Position numbers and translations under genes: made by a program. DNA of 64,000 nucleotides from the NCBI GenBank assembly GCA_024663395.1, contig JANFAH010000048.1, forward strand, positions 372,001 to 436,000, given 5' to 3'. The stretch is from Pisolithus tinctorius (lineage: Eukaryota > Basidiomycota > Agaricomycetes > Boletales > Pisolithaceae). Shown in pieces: positions 43,706 to 55,514 of this stretch (the stretch's first letter is position 1; each line of letters opens with the position of its first letter). The notes under the pieces are model-generated. The model did no database searches, was not told where the DNA came from, and saw only the letters and a program-made list of their open reading frames with translations.

Positions 43706-44238
43706 TCAGTGGTGTGCTTCTGCTGGTTTCACGTCGGCCTCTAAAAACGTCAAGAATGCCTCTGCACCCTGTCCAAATTCTCCTGTTGAACTTGCGGTTG
43801 CAAGCTCGTCGGCTGTGGTAGGCTCGATTGCGTCGTAGGCTGCCAACTCGGCAGCGAGATCTACCGGGAGCGTGGGTGGTTTGGGTGGCTGTATCGGGGA
43901 GAATGGCTTGACGGCGCCGAGGTGAGCATCTTTTGCCTGCGGAGACACGGTATTAAAGGATGAGTAACTGGAGAAAGGGTGCGATACATACAACGGGGGT
44001 AGGCTTGTAGGCTTTTAGTTCTCTAATATAGAGATCCTGGACGATGTCTGTACAAGCAGAACGCGTCGTGAGCTGTACTGTAGGTCGGCGAAAAGCGGAA
44101 CTATATACCTCTACGACTCGCAGTCGAGGTAGAGAATGACCGTGCAGAGCAAGCCTATAATCGCAGTCAGTTAAATGGTGGACTGCCCGTCTGTAAACCT
44201 GAACTCACTGCTTGTCTGAGCAAACGCAAAGAAGACAT
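43706..44238 (-). CDS. ATP14: Mitochondrial F1Fo-ATP synthase subunit H
   Basis: Four exons (44238-44209, 44154-44109, 44047-43992, 43936-43706) with introns of 54, 61 and 55 nt encode about 120 residues. The start ATG 44238 gives a mitochondrial presequence (MSSLRLLRQAACSARSFSTS). The mature part then reads DIVQDLYIRELKAYKPTPV, AKDAHLGAVKPFS, LAAELAAYDAIEP and EAFLTFLEADVKPAEAHH. This is the fungal subunit H, a peripheral-stalk component needed for ATP synthase assembly and coupling. Length and the acidic His-His tail match the family as I know it. Splice sites are all GT-AG. It is divergent from INH1. Confidence 0.88.
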
Positions 44239-44350
44239 GGCTGGAGTCGAGGACCAAGTCGAGGCAAGAGTGAAGGCAAGCGTGACTACGTGACATACCA
44301 GCGTCACGGGACAACACGGCCCTCGCAAGTCTTGACTTGGACCATTCGAC
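44239..44350. promoter_or_regulatory. 112-bp shared promoter between ATP14 and INH1
   Basis: Only 112 bp separate the two start codons, so both genes must use this stretch and each other's 5' region for promoter elements. It contains TGACTACGTGACA, an E-box/CRE-like sequence, near its middle. No TATA box is seen. Joint control is inferred. Confidence 0.6.
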
Positions 44351-44844
44351 ATGCTCGCTCGTGTAACTCGTGCTGTCTCCACAAGACGTGTACCCCTCGG
44401 AATGAGGGGTTATAGTGGACGAAGTGAGGGTACAGTCGCTCAGACAAAAGAATTCGGGTAGGTACTCAGTTGTACGACCTTTGGTCAGTTCGTATGAGTT
44501 TGAACGTTATCCTCATAGGAAGAAGGAAAGAGCCCATGAAGGTGATCATCAGTCTCATGCTTTGCAAGTTTGGGACTAACACTCGTCAGAGGAGTATACA
44601 CGCAGGCATGATGCAGAGTTGTTGCGCAAACTCAAAGCAGACGTACGTATACCCTCGTCCCGGATCCGTTTGTGAGCGTGCCATACTTATGCCGGGCCTA
44701 GGTAGAGAAAAAGAAGAAGGAAATTGTGCGTTGCCGCTCACAAAAAAGAGCTGATTATTTCATCACACGTCGAACAAGTAAGCTGACCTCAAAACCCAGG
44801 CCGATCTCGAGGCAAAGGTGGGGGAGCATGAACAGACCAAGTAG
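44351..44844 (+). CDS. INH1: Mitochondrial ATPase inhibitor (IF1 family)
   Basis: Five exons (44351-44457, 44519-44541, 44590-44642, 44702-44725, 44800-44844) encode about 83 residues. The start ATG 44351 gives an Arg/Ser-rich mitochondrial presequence (MLARVTRAVSTRRVP). The mature protein has the IF1 signature FGKKERAHEEEYTRRHD followed by a Lys/Glu coiled coil (LLRKLKADVEKKKKEI, then ADLEAKVGEHEQTK). IF1 blocks ATP hydrolysis by the F1 part when the proton gradient collapses. Introns are 48-74 nt with GT-AG ends, and every junction keeps the frame. Together with ATP14 this makes a head-to-head pair acting on the same enzyme. Confidence 0.87.
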
Positions 44845-44964
44845 TTCTGCAGTCGTTGTGTGGCCTGTTTCTTTTTCTGTTCTGCTGTGTACCCGTCCAT
44901 CCTGTCTCCAATCAATCTATTCGGTGTGACGTAGTCTGTTCCGTTTCCGATTTGGTGACTGACC

Positions 44965-47341
44965 ATGTCCCAAAACATCCGAGTGTCGTCGCTATCGAGC
45001 ATGGCAGCCGACCCATCCGCTGTCATTAGAATAGCTGTCGTAAGTATGCGAATGTGCGTGTGGTGCTCGCATTTCACGGTAGCAGGCATTCGCAGCTCTC
45101 AAACACAAGCCAAGGGACCAGTCGACCGCATGTCAGTAACGCGAATGTCGTCTTCCACGCACTAAAACAGTCCTGTGTAGCATACGTCCTAGACCTCCAG
45201 TCGCAGTTTCCGCTTGTCAATCAGGCCATCTCTTCGCAGACACAAGACAGCGCTGAGAAATGGAGGGCTCATGCAATACGTCTCGAGGGCCAGCTCAAGG
45301 ATCTCCAGGTAAGACAGGACGCTGACCAGCAAGGTACGCATCGCGCAGCTACTCGCCGTACGCAGTGTCCTACCCCACCGTAGAGCTCGTCCAACTTCGC
45401 CACGACGTCGCACAAGCTCAGGCTCAAGTACACGAAAAGGAGTCGTCCCTACAACCTCCCAAAAAGAAAGCCAAGAAGAAACACAAGGAACAACATCTTG
45501 ACGAATCTGCTTGGAAATGGGAGTTGGTGCGCACAGGTGAGAAATCAGATTTTTAGACGTTACTGTGTGTCCCATACATATGGTCTTCTACCTCCACGAA
45601 CGAGTTTCTAGGCTGGTCCAACTTCATTCACTCCCTATACCCGCCTGGACCCTCGCTACTTATCGCATATACTTCTCTACGTGGGGCCCTTCTGTCGTCG
45701 TGTTCCCCGTCGGCATCGGAGACAGGCAAGGAAGCTCGTATGAAGACCTACATCCATCGTCTTGCAGACGCAATGATCCGCGCCACTGAAGCCATATATG
45801 CGTTTCTATTCGTCAAGAATGGGGCCAAATCCATGACTACTGAGAGGCCTTCTCCCCCCATAGGTGGCCTACCAGCGCACTCGGCCTTAACACCTTCACC
45901 ACCAACACCATCACGAGGACGATACCAAAACCTAACTTGTGCCTCCATAGCTATGTGCTACCCTCTCCTCGCGTACACCCTAACTACTGCCTTCCCTGCC
46001 CTTCTTAAAGCCTGTGAGGATTTATCGTCCTCATATGCCAAGAACGACGCATTGCGCGGGACAATCCCACTCTCTTCAAGCGAACAACCTGAATATCATA
46101 GAGAATCTGGCTACCATCAAATCGATAGAGTCATAGACGTTTTGTTAGAACTGATCCTGCTTCCGTTCGTGCGCGCATTTCGGCCACTCTGCTGGGCACG
46201 TCTTCTTCCTGTAATTGAAGGCGCCAAAAGTGGCGTTGTCGATGTCGATACCAACGCCAAGACTAAACCCGGCGTCAAAGCTAAGGGAGGATCTAGTGCT
46301 TTCGCGAAAGGTGCAGTGAAGGAGAAAGGCAAGGGCCATGAAAAACAACCAAAAAGCAATTCCAAGGAAGATGCCACAAAGACGAAGGGCGGAAGTGGGA
46401 AGACGAACCAGAAAGCCAAAGATAAGGGAACCTTTCACCGCGATGCCGCGGATGCAGATCCAATGGGAAATTCTATTCCTGCCCCCTCTGGCTCTCACTC
46501 CTATCCGTCCGCGGCGAATGTATGCACAGACATCCTAGCACTCCTCGGGACGGCAGCCCGTGCTCTGGAATCACTCTCTTCGTCCACCTCACACGCGGAT
46601 TCACTGGCCATTGCACGTGGTGTCAGTACCGGTGTCAGGGAACGTCTAGGCCTTGAGGCGATCCGCGAACTCGCCGCGCTGTATGAGGACCCAGTCGGTC
46701 ATGCTACCAGTCCCTTGGATTATAGACCACCGGAAGGGAACCACCCCTGTACTCACACTACGACCACGACCACGGCCACGACCACACCCTCTCTCACCCC
46801 TGCGCCGCCAAGGAACGCACAAACACATACAATTTTCGCATGTGAGAGCACCGCCACCCGCAATGCAACGGACGCCGAGCATCCAACCGTAGTGTTGCAA
46901 GCGTCCATGCACAAGGCAAAAGAGGCCCTCCGTGCGAGCCTCTTCCGGACGCTCTTCAACAAGGATACAGCATGGTACCTCTGCTCAGTTCTCCACCTCA
47001 CTATTTCGTCATCAACGGGCTCGGTTATATCAGGCGATGTTTCTGGATTTGGAAGTATGCCTGTGGCCAGCTCGACTTCTCTTCGGGGTGCTGAGAATCC
47101 TCAAACGGCAGGGAGTGCATCACCTCCGTCATCGCCCCTATTGGCGCGAGCTGTAGTAGCAGGCATTGGGAGACTCTTGCGCCTCGCAACCCCTGAAGGC
47201 AGTATTGGCGATGCGGCGGACAATTTCCAGAAAACCAGCACCAACACACTTATCGACCCCATCATCCAAAATATCTTCTTAGCGATATGTGAGCAAGCTT
47301 TGAAAGGGTATGCAGAGATGGACCCAGAACTGCTCGAGTAA
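44965..47341 (+). CDS. Possible MEI4/Rec24-like meiotic protein
   Basis: The start ATG 44965 gives MSQNIRVSSLSSMAADPS, then AVIRIAVAFAALKHKPRD. After introns at 45040-45085 and 45132-45180 comes SYVLDLQSQFP, then SAEKWRAHAIRLEGQLKDLQ (to 45308). The Leu/Ala helix with a Lys-Pro turn, then a short helix and EKWRxxxxxLExxL resembles the N-terminal signature of Mei4 proteins, which help form meiotic double-strand breaks. Later exons contain a basic patch (PPKKKAKKKHKEQ). A long last exon from about 45720 has helices, a Lys-rich linker, a Thr/Pro-rich stretch and a conserved C-terminus (IDPIIQNIFLAICEQALKGY). Exons between 45308 and 45720 are only approximate. The function is a hypothesis. Confidence 0.4.
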
Positions 47342-48228
47342 CGAATGAATCGGAGAAGACGTTCTCAGTCTGACTACATACGTATTACCCCTTTAGCACG
47401 CTTCACGGAATTGACAGCTTTCACGGGATTGACTGCAATAGATTTTCCAACAATTCAGAAGTTCAGCCTTCATGCATTAGGGAGGGGATACAGCCTTAGA
47501 CACGTCCTTGAAAGTTGGAAGGCGCCCTCCTCCCCCACGATGGAAGGGCTCTCTGGCAATGCTGTAGTAATGGGGTTGCAGGTCCACACAAAGGTGGTTA
47601 AGGGCGGACCGCCATGGGAGGGCTCGTGCCAGTATTGTGTAATCTAGAAATCCCCAACGAACATGGTCGAGCGTCTGATGAGAACATCACTGCAATTGGT
47701 CCCATTTAATTTCGCCATACCATATCTCGCCCAATGACCAGTAGTGGTTGAGAACTCCAAATGATGACAGGCTCTTGCCTACCTGTAGTGGCTGACCTTG
47801 CCGTCGTGTGTAGGCCATGGCACGTAGCTCAAGGAGTGCCACAGCCCACGTGCCGTATGTCTGTAATATAAACTCTCGAGGTCGTCTAGATTGCCTTTGT
47901 TTTACGTCCGAGTCCAACCAGACACCAATTGTGTTTAATAGGTGTACCACAGAGGTAAGCAGCATCGATCATACTCCATCCTCTTGGCTGACCCCCTCCG
48001 TCAGATCACTCATCAACCCGAAACGTTTTACACTCCTGGTAGTCTTCTATGAATTTGGCTACAGAAGAAGCTGAAGTGCGTGAAGCGTAGGTTCACCCAC
48101 ACCGTGATTGCTCAAACAAAATAAAGGTAGGAAACACAGTAACTCCCAACGCAGGGCCCAAAAACACAGTACGCATCGTTCAGTTTTGCAATTTGTGGCC
48201 TGTTTTTTGACGCCACGTGTTTGCGTAG
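47342..48228. other. Intergenic, no gene seen
   Basis: A GC-rich imperfect hairpin region lies at about 47520-47640 (GCCCTCC ... GGAAGGGC), related to one near 61190-61280. An unrecognised 5' exon of the following zinc-finger gene may lie near 48100-48170. Confidence 0.4.
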
Positions 48229-48896
48229 CCTCATCGTGTTGATGGATATGCTGACTGCGTCCAGCAGCCGTGCCTCTATCGCAATGCAGATGGGAGTCAT
48301 TGTGGAGAACTGATCAGCTGTGGCGCTGTTCCGGATCATTTCGAGAGTCATGGAGTAAAGGCCATTTGCCGTATGTCGGCGGTTATCTGTCGATGGGATG
48401 GGTGTTTGGAAAATTGTTTGCGTCACAACTTTGTACGCCACATACGCGAGAAACACCTCGGACACACAAGGAGATCAGCTGTCCACAACTCCGAGAAAGG
48501 TCATCGACAACACACTTCTTTGCAAAGGGAGACAGATGGTGCAAGGTCCCAAAACGAAGTAAGTAACATTCGCTTTATTTATGTGACCTGTTTTTACGCC
48601 ATTTTTCCGTATAGCCTCGGGTTGATGAGCATGCCGGCAACACGCCACAACTATGCAAATATCAGGATCCCGACGGTGAACCCTGTATGCAGGAGATCAC
48701 ATATGCCACCGTTCCGAAACACTTCGCGACCTGTCATGGGGTTAAAGCTATATCCCGCGAGCAGCGAGTTACCTGCCGGTGGGTTGGTTGTATGGAAAAA
48801 CAGGTGCGGCGACACAGTTTTGTCCGTCACATCAGGGAAAAGCACCTTGGGTACACGAGGGGATCAGCTCTCCGAAAGTTCGGAAAAGCTCGCTGA
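48229..48896 (+). CDS. C2H2 zinc-finger protein made of two duplicated exons
   Basis: Exon A (48229-48558) and exon B (48615-48896) are joined by a 56-nt intron (GTAAGT...TATAG) that keeps the frame. Each exon encodes two fingers. The first is of the form C-X9-C-X12-H-X4-H (CLYRNADGSHC ... HFESH; CKYQDPDGEPC ... HFATCH). The second is C-X4-C with HIREKH (CRWDGC ... FVRHIREKH; CRWVGC ... FVRHIREKH). The intron ahead of exon A resembles the one ahead of exon B, so the duplication copied an exon with its intron. The start lies in an upstream exon that I could not place. A role as a DNA-binding regulator is inferred only from the fingers. Confidence 0.6.
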
Positions 48897-49239
48897 CAAC
48901 ACATCTCGGCATCGTCTTCCACGGAAAGGCTGATACATTCGTTGCAATGTGAGATGGCCATTGATTATGCCATTAGCTTGGATATGACCGTTACGTATAT
49001 TTGACTGACTGAACTATTAGATAAGAACATGTGTCGGGGGTTCAGAATGTACACCACAGGAGTCCTTGTGTTCGTTTCCGTTTCCGTTTTCCATTCTTCA
49101 AACGCACAGCCGAGGAGTGGTCTCGTCCGTCACGATATCAGCGCCAAGGGACCGGTCCGATCTCTTCATCCATACACTGAACAGGTAGGTGGTGTGCATG
49201 ACACGTGTGTAGCTACAGAGAAGACGACCGACGGTACAA

Positions 49240-50010
49240 CATGCGTTGCCCGACTTGGTGGATGTATGCACAGAGGAATCACTCTCGTCGTCCACTTCGC
49301 AGGTGAGCTGGATGGTCATTACACATTGTGTGAGTACGGGTGTCAGGGAACGTCTGGGCCTCGAGGCACTGTATGGCGTCCCAATCGGAAATGCTAACAG
49401 TTCCTTGGATTATAACCACATACTCGAAAAAAAAACCATTCCTGCACTCCACACACTACAAACGGGACCGCATCCTCTCTTACTCCTGTTCCGCCAAGGA
49501 AGGCACAAACACTTCATATGGCTTTCGGATGGCATCGCTACCTGCAACACAACGAACACCGAGAATCCAACCGCAGTGTTGCAATCGACCACGCACAAGG
49601 CGAAGGAGACCCTCCATGCAAACCTCTTCCGGACGTTCGCCACCAAGGATGCAGCACGGTACCTCTGCTCGGTTCTTCACCTCCCTATTTCGTCACCAAC
49701 GGACTCGGCTATATCAGGGGCTGTTTCTGTACCTGTGGCTGGTTCGACTTCTCTTCGAGCTGATGACAACCCTCGGACGACAGGGAATGCATCACTGTCG
49801 TCACCCTTGTTGATGTGAGCCGCAGTAGCAGGCGACGGAAGACTCTTGCGCATTGCCACTCCTGAAGTCGGTGTTGGCGATACGGTGGACAATTCCCACA
49901 GACCTAGTCCTAGCTCGCTCATCGACCCCATCACCCAAAACATCCTCCTAGTAATGTGTGAGCAAGTTTTGAAAGGGTATGCGGAGATAGACCCAGAACT
50001 GCTCGAGTAA
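49240..50010 (+). pseudogene. Truncated copy of the MEI4-like gene's last exon
   Basis: From VSTGVRERLGLEA to the shared C-terminus KGYAEIDPELLE and stop at 50010, this matches the last 240 residues of the gene ending at 47341. It has deletions (no Thr/Pro stretch), at least one in-frame TGA (49816-49818) and shifted segments. No promoter or 5' exons precede it. It is a 3' fragment left by a local duplication of about 2.7 kb spacing. Confidence 0.75.
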
Positions 50011-50701
50011 CAAATGAATTGGAGAAGGCGTTTACAATCTAACTCATTCCCCCTGACACTCTTCATGATATTGACGGTTCCCTGAGCGAGCAAGTTAGGG
50101 TGACCGTTAATTCCCAAGGTTCTATATTCGCAATGACAAGGTGTATGATACGTGAAGGGGAGTTGGGTTATACTGGTTCCCGGGCTTGAGCTCCCGGCTC
50201 CCCTGTTGAGGGCTGAGGCCCGGAAAACACTGCCACTGGCACCGAAAGCAATTGGAAAAGAGGTAAAGCAACTACATAACTTATAACGAAGCCAAGTGGA
50301 ACCCTCCATGCGTTACTGACTGTTTACATGACCTTCAATTTTTGCCCTTCTTGGAGGCAGTGCAGGGCAGTGTCCGGCCGTACTTTGAAGTGTCTGGGAG
50401 GTAGACTTTTGCAGAAGCGGTCATGTAAGATGAAAACAAGCCTAAGAGCTACATATGTGGTTGGAATCGCTAGTACTACATTGCCTGAACACGGAGAAAA
50501 GTCACCGTTTCGGTGTTTTGGGACTAAAGTGTTATTAGGTGCAACAGCTCGATGTCAAAGTTTCCCAAACAACGACAACTGTGAGAAAGGTTGGTTATAG
50601 TGCGGCCAGCAACTCCGTTACCTCGAGTGAGCTAATATTTGTCAACTATATGATTCCTATCAACCACAATGTCACGGTCCTTGTTCATGACTCGAACTCC
50701 C
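50011..50701. other. Intergenic between a pseudogene and HET1, no gene seen
   Basis: Convergent 3' flanks. Nothing else recognised. Confidence 0.4.
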
Positions 50702-53700
50702 TCAGATGTTTCCAGTGTACAGAGTCCGCGGAGCCGTGGATGTATGGGCATGCTCGGTGAAGTGTGCCGAAATAGTAGGGGGGTTGCCTCTGGACGCAGG
50801 TGTACTTGACCATTTGTTTTGCTCTGCCGCCCGAGCATCAAGCCATGACCGATGTTTCGATATACCTGCGCCTGCGTCAAGCATAATCCTAGCAACGAAA
50901 GGTGTTGTTCATCAACTTATACCGATACCATGTGCAGAATGACATTGCCTACCGTCGTAAGTGAGCTAGATCATCATCCAGGTATACAGGAGATGTTTTC
51001 TTGATAATATTCCCCATATCAAGCAAACATCCGCGAAATCGGCCACGAACTTCCAGGGCCATCGAGTTCCTTTCCCTCCGAATGTAGCTCACAACCTAAG
51101 CTATCTCAAATGGTATTCACGCAAAAATCAGAGTTGACTTGCCTCTGGTAATAGTTGCTGCACTTCTGAAAGGATTCCACACCAAGAGACCCATAAGATC
51201 TAACAACAAACGAACAACCAGCCAGGGTTGTTATAACTTGACGACAAACTTACCTTTCCTGTTATATCTTCCTCCAGTGCCCGCTGTTCGTCTTCGTCCT
51301 CCATTGCATCGAGTGCCGTTTGGAGAGCCGTAATCTCCCGCAGCGTGGAGTGGATGTCTACCTGCCTGCGTACGGCGTTCGATGGACCTTGTGCATGTTA
51401 GAAGGTGCTGACTTACCGTGCATAGGCAGTGTCCTGGATGCCATGCCTGAAACCAGAACATAAATATCGTAGAAAGAGAAGACAATACGAAAGGAAAGGA
51501 AAGAACTCACGTTTCATCCTGAGATGCATCGAGGATTGCAATATAGATGTGCTCGAGTAACTTTTCATGACTAGAATCACCTTCGAGACCGCTCCACTGA
51601 TTGTAATGCTTACCCTGACACTGAGCGTCTGTGATATAAACTTTACCTCACGCCGCGCCTTTTGTCTCGCAACAAGATATCTACGCCGTTCAACCAGTTC
51701 GTTAAGAGCTTCGCACTTCCCGAGTAAGGGAGGGACCACTACTTCATGGCTTGGGTTCTTCGTTGCTCTGGATTTGAAAGGATTCCACGGCGATGGGGCT
51801 AGGCACACAAATAAACCGTCTCCTACGTCCGATGTAAGTTCGCAGAAGAATATGTTTCACGTGACAGTCTGGTTTTTGACAATACCTGCAGAGGTCTCAC
51901 TGCGTGGCTGGGTTTCGACGATCAAAGGGAGCTTTTCAAAGAAGGTTATCTGGCCGACCTAGGTTTTGATGGTGGGAACAGGCTGACGTATTGAAAGAGT
52001 AAATACGTACATATTCTTTCAAGTTCTCGAAACCGAACATATCTGAGAGGAACTTGACTGCTTCATGCTTCGCCCGTCTACTCTGTTGTCATCATAAGCA
52101 TGTACTCATGCACTTGGTACAGTTGTCCAACTCACCGCCGGTCTGTGGCCAGCTTCCGCTCGATGCTGCGGATCACGTGGTGGATCAGATTAGTCCAGTG
52201 TCTGCAACATGTTTAATCGGAACTGATACCAGATTTACCAATGCGTAAAAGTGTTCCCTCAAAACAAAGGTCAGCGACAGAATACGACACGAACTCCAAT
52301 GGACTCACCGGATAGATCGGAATTGTTCTCTTCTCTGTGCGCAAACCGGTTCTCGTCGCCAAACATGTGGGCTAGCAATGGTACATAAAGGAATAAAGGT
52401 GGGTGGCGCCGTGGAGGGAACACCGGTCCCAAATGCCGAGGCTGATGCTCAAGATCAAAACGAAGGCAAGACACCACCCTTGAAAATGCTCATCACCTTT
52501 CGCCTTCCGACCTCTCTCTCCCTCCGCTCTATCAAGATCCGAGCATTGTATGATTGTTGTCACTAGATGTTTGCCTGCGAGACGAATAGAAAAAGCTTTC
52601 AGCAGCAGCACGAGTTGTTGATTGTTCGGAAGTGAGAAGCCCTCCGGTGAATGAAGTGTCAGGCGCTCGTCAAACTCCACTGTAAGCCCTTGATCCTGCC
52701 GACGATGCAATACGTCCGCATCGCTGGATACGCGGGAAGCCGCGGGGTGATAAGCTGGGTCGATGTCAGATACCTGCATGTCTTTAAATATGTTGCCGTA
52801 AGGTCTGAAGGTGCCGTTCGAGTAGTCGCCGTAGTCACCCAGCTGATTGTACTTATCAGGCTTGCCGCAAGTGCGAGGACAAGTATTATGACCCACTGCA
52901 ATCTTTTGATTGGCACATTGATAAACCCACACAAGCTTTCCATCCAGCTTCAACCCACGAAATTGATGAACCGCCTTCATGAACCCCGGCATATCAAGAC
53001 CGTCTCCATCATTCTACGGTCATATGGATGATCAGGGCTGCACTCAAGTAGAGAAGAAAGTACTAACAGACGCAGAAATGCGTTCGTGCGGTCCAATACA
53101 ACACCCGGAGCATCGTTGGACGTCAACCATCACGTTGGTCTGCATGTTCCCACTGTACCAAACAACTCTCGCATCCCAAATAGCCCGCGGAAGGTGAGCA
53201 CACTTGACGCCACTGACAGAGCAGTCTTCAACAGGTGCACTCCATAACCTATCAGATACTTTCTTGGCAAAGTCTCTCCATGGGACCTCGTCAGTTGCAG
53301 AGTATTCGTCATAGGCCACGTGCACGTATCCCTGGCCAAGGTAGAAGCCGATGACAACTGCAAAGCGAGATTTAGCGCCGTCGTTGGCATAAACTATGAC
53401 GACGAGATCATTTGTGAGGGATGAGACTGTGATAGTATCGCCTGTGAACTCGCGCGGGAAGGTGCCGTGTCGAGAGAAACGGTGATACAATGTGTGCCTA
53501 TCGTCGACTTTGAAATGGTGGTACTCCTTAGTGTCTGGAGCTGAATAAGCGAGACAGAGTGTCCTAAGTTCCGGACCCCAGTGTCGAAAGCGCCTACCGG
53601 AAGAAATCCGGAAGGAGCTTTGAAGTGGGTCGGGAGACGTCAAGTCAATGGTGATGAGATCTCCATAGTAGTCTCGACAGGCCAATATGGCTCGGAAGAC

Positions 53701-54804
53701 CGACGCAGAGTCGCAATGGGGTATGACAGGCAAGCAAATTTGAATGCTACGTGCATCATGGAATATGGCAGGCCGTCGCTGAAGTAGTTGTTGGCGAAAT
53801 GTACGGTCGCGAGACCTTACGAGTCTACCGCTGCCCGGGTTCCTGGTCATGCTAAGTCCGCTCTGGTAGTAATCCATTACTTCGTCGACGAACTCGTCAA
53901 GTTCCACCTTTTCGATGTCGTGGCAACCGCGAAAGTGGTTCGGGTCACCTGCTAGGGCGCCGCCAAGACAGCTAAACTGACCCTTGGAATTCCATGCGAA
54001 GATGCTGTGATCGTTGAATTTCCCTATGATTTCCAGCTGCAGCCTGTGAAATGCCTTTTCCTTCTCATCATAGTATATCGGCATGTTCACGCCAAACAGT
54101 CCCAACAGCGAATATGCACGGTCCTCCACTCGCGTCGTCTTCCGATCCGCTGCCCAAGACATGATTTGTGCAACGCAGAAACGCCTCGAAATCTCCGAGG
54201 CGTCCTTCAAAACATCAATAGGAATCTGGGTAACTTTCTCTAATGTGTTTGCAAGATTCTGCTTGCCCCCGATGTGAACCCAGTCCTTGTTGAAGAACTC
54301 GACTTGTTTCGGAGCGACGAGTTCTTGGAGCGTCCAGCCCCGCGAGAACCACTCTGGCCAACCGTTGAACTTGGTAAACTTGCTGAAGTCTTGCTTAGTA
54401 GGAAATATCCGGTCTTCGACGTCGTCGAGATATGCGTAGCATTTCTGCGATTTACTGTACCACCGATACATTGATCTAATAGCCCCTGACAGCTCAGGCT
54501 CGTTCCGTTTGTCGATGCAGCACGTATCGATCCAAATCCACATGTAGCCGTCCTGCAGGGCCTGTTCGCAGCTCTTTATGATCTTCTCGTAGCCAGAGCG
54601 CCGCTTGATTTCATTCCTGTCCGGCTCGGCCATTTTCACGAGCGATGACATTTCATCATAATCGACCTCGTCTCTCCAACGATGCGACAGTATCGCATAT
54701 TTTGTGGTCCCATCATCATGTTCCTCGAAGATTTTAATTTGGCGCCCAGCTCGCTGGGTGTCCTTTTCCCTGTGAAGGACGGCTTTCGCGCTTAGCAGGC
54801 GCAT
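50702..54804 (-). CDS. HET-domain protein, tandem copy 1 (HET1)
   Basis: The first exon is 1737 nt (54804-53068, 579 residues, ATG 54804). It holds a HET domain with YAILSHRW at residues 36-43, MWIWIDTCCID around 88-98 and SRGWTLQEL around 154-162. The segment AYSLLGLFGVNMPI follows, typical of agaricomycete HET proteins. A 54-nt intron (53014-53067) leads to smaller exons down to the stop at 50702: PGFMKAVHQFRGLKLDG, LGDYGDYSNGTF, PEGFSLPNNQQLVLLLKAF, ALQTALDAMEDEDEQRALEE. The last exon starts IMLDAGAGISKHRSWLDA. HET proteins trigger cell death after fusion of unlike strains. Exon borders after 52600 are approximate; one acceptor conserved in HET2 (cacag) is changed to cacat here. Confidence 0.8.
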
Positions 54805-55514
54805 CTTTCTAAGATGTGAGCGGCAAGCTCAGGCTGGATCACCAACTACAAGTCATCACACGTACTGTCTATTTGTCCGAGATTACAAAGTGGCTCTTCA
54901 AATGGTGTCCTTCGTGAGGTCTGGGGATAAATGAACGAAGGATTCGAGACGACTTCCATTGCGGGTTGTGGGTCCTAATAAAAGGTACACATATCAAACA
55001 CGAGGCCCGGTCTTAATGCTATTCAGCGGAGCGTCGGGAAGCATCATACTCATGAGCGCTCGACGAGAACATTTGGCAAGTATTATCATGTGGCTCAGTT
55101 CACTTAGTTTACGTATGGTTAGTCTGGACACCAGCCTTGGACGGATCTGGTATCCAGACTAACTCATGCTTACCATCAAGCAACAAAGTCCTTCCAAATC
55201 TGTTCTTTTGTTCTTCCTCCGGCCCACTGACTAGGTATCATCCCTACCCTGCCATCCCCGACCAGCATACATGGCAGAGCAGAAATAACATGTTGTGGGG
55301 TAATGGACAGTGGTCAGAATAGCACTGATTACAACGAATTTTGAATTGCCGGATCATTACAATACAATCATCATTGGTGGGTATGTACATCCGCACACCG
55401 CTGACCATCTCGTTCATCTGGTCTGAGTAAGATTTTTCCGCAGTGAGCCCTACAATCAATAAGTCGGAGATATCTGTTTTCAGATAGTGTCATTTCAAGT
55501 TCTCTGGACTCGGC
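54805..55514. other. Intergenic between HET1 and HET2
   Basis: Should contain the HET1 promoter and the HET2 3' flank. No other gene is recognised. Confidence 0.4.

Noticed and set aside
52372..52480. Apparent membrane segment (GWCLAFVLILSISLGIW) in HET1
   Set aside because: The same DNA in HET2 has stops in that frame and looks like an intron with a GT-AG pair, so the segment is probably intronic.
53044..53067. HET1 ending at ASVSTFFST and HET2 ending at ASVSTFFSS as true C-termini
   Set aside because: GTTAGT...TAG introns begin exactly there and coding sequence continues in both genes.
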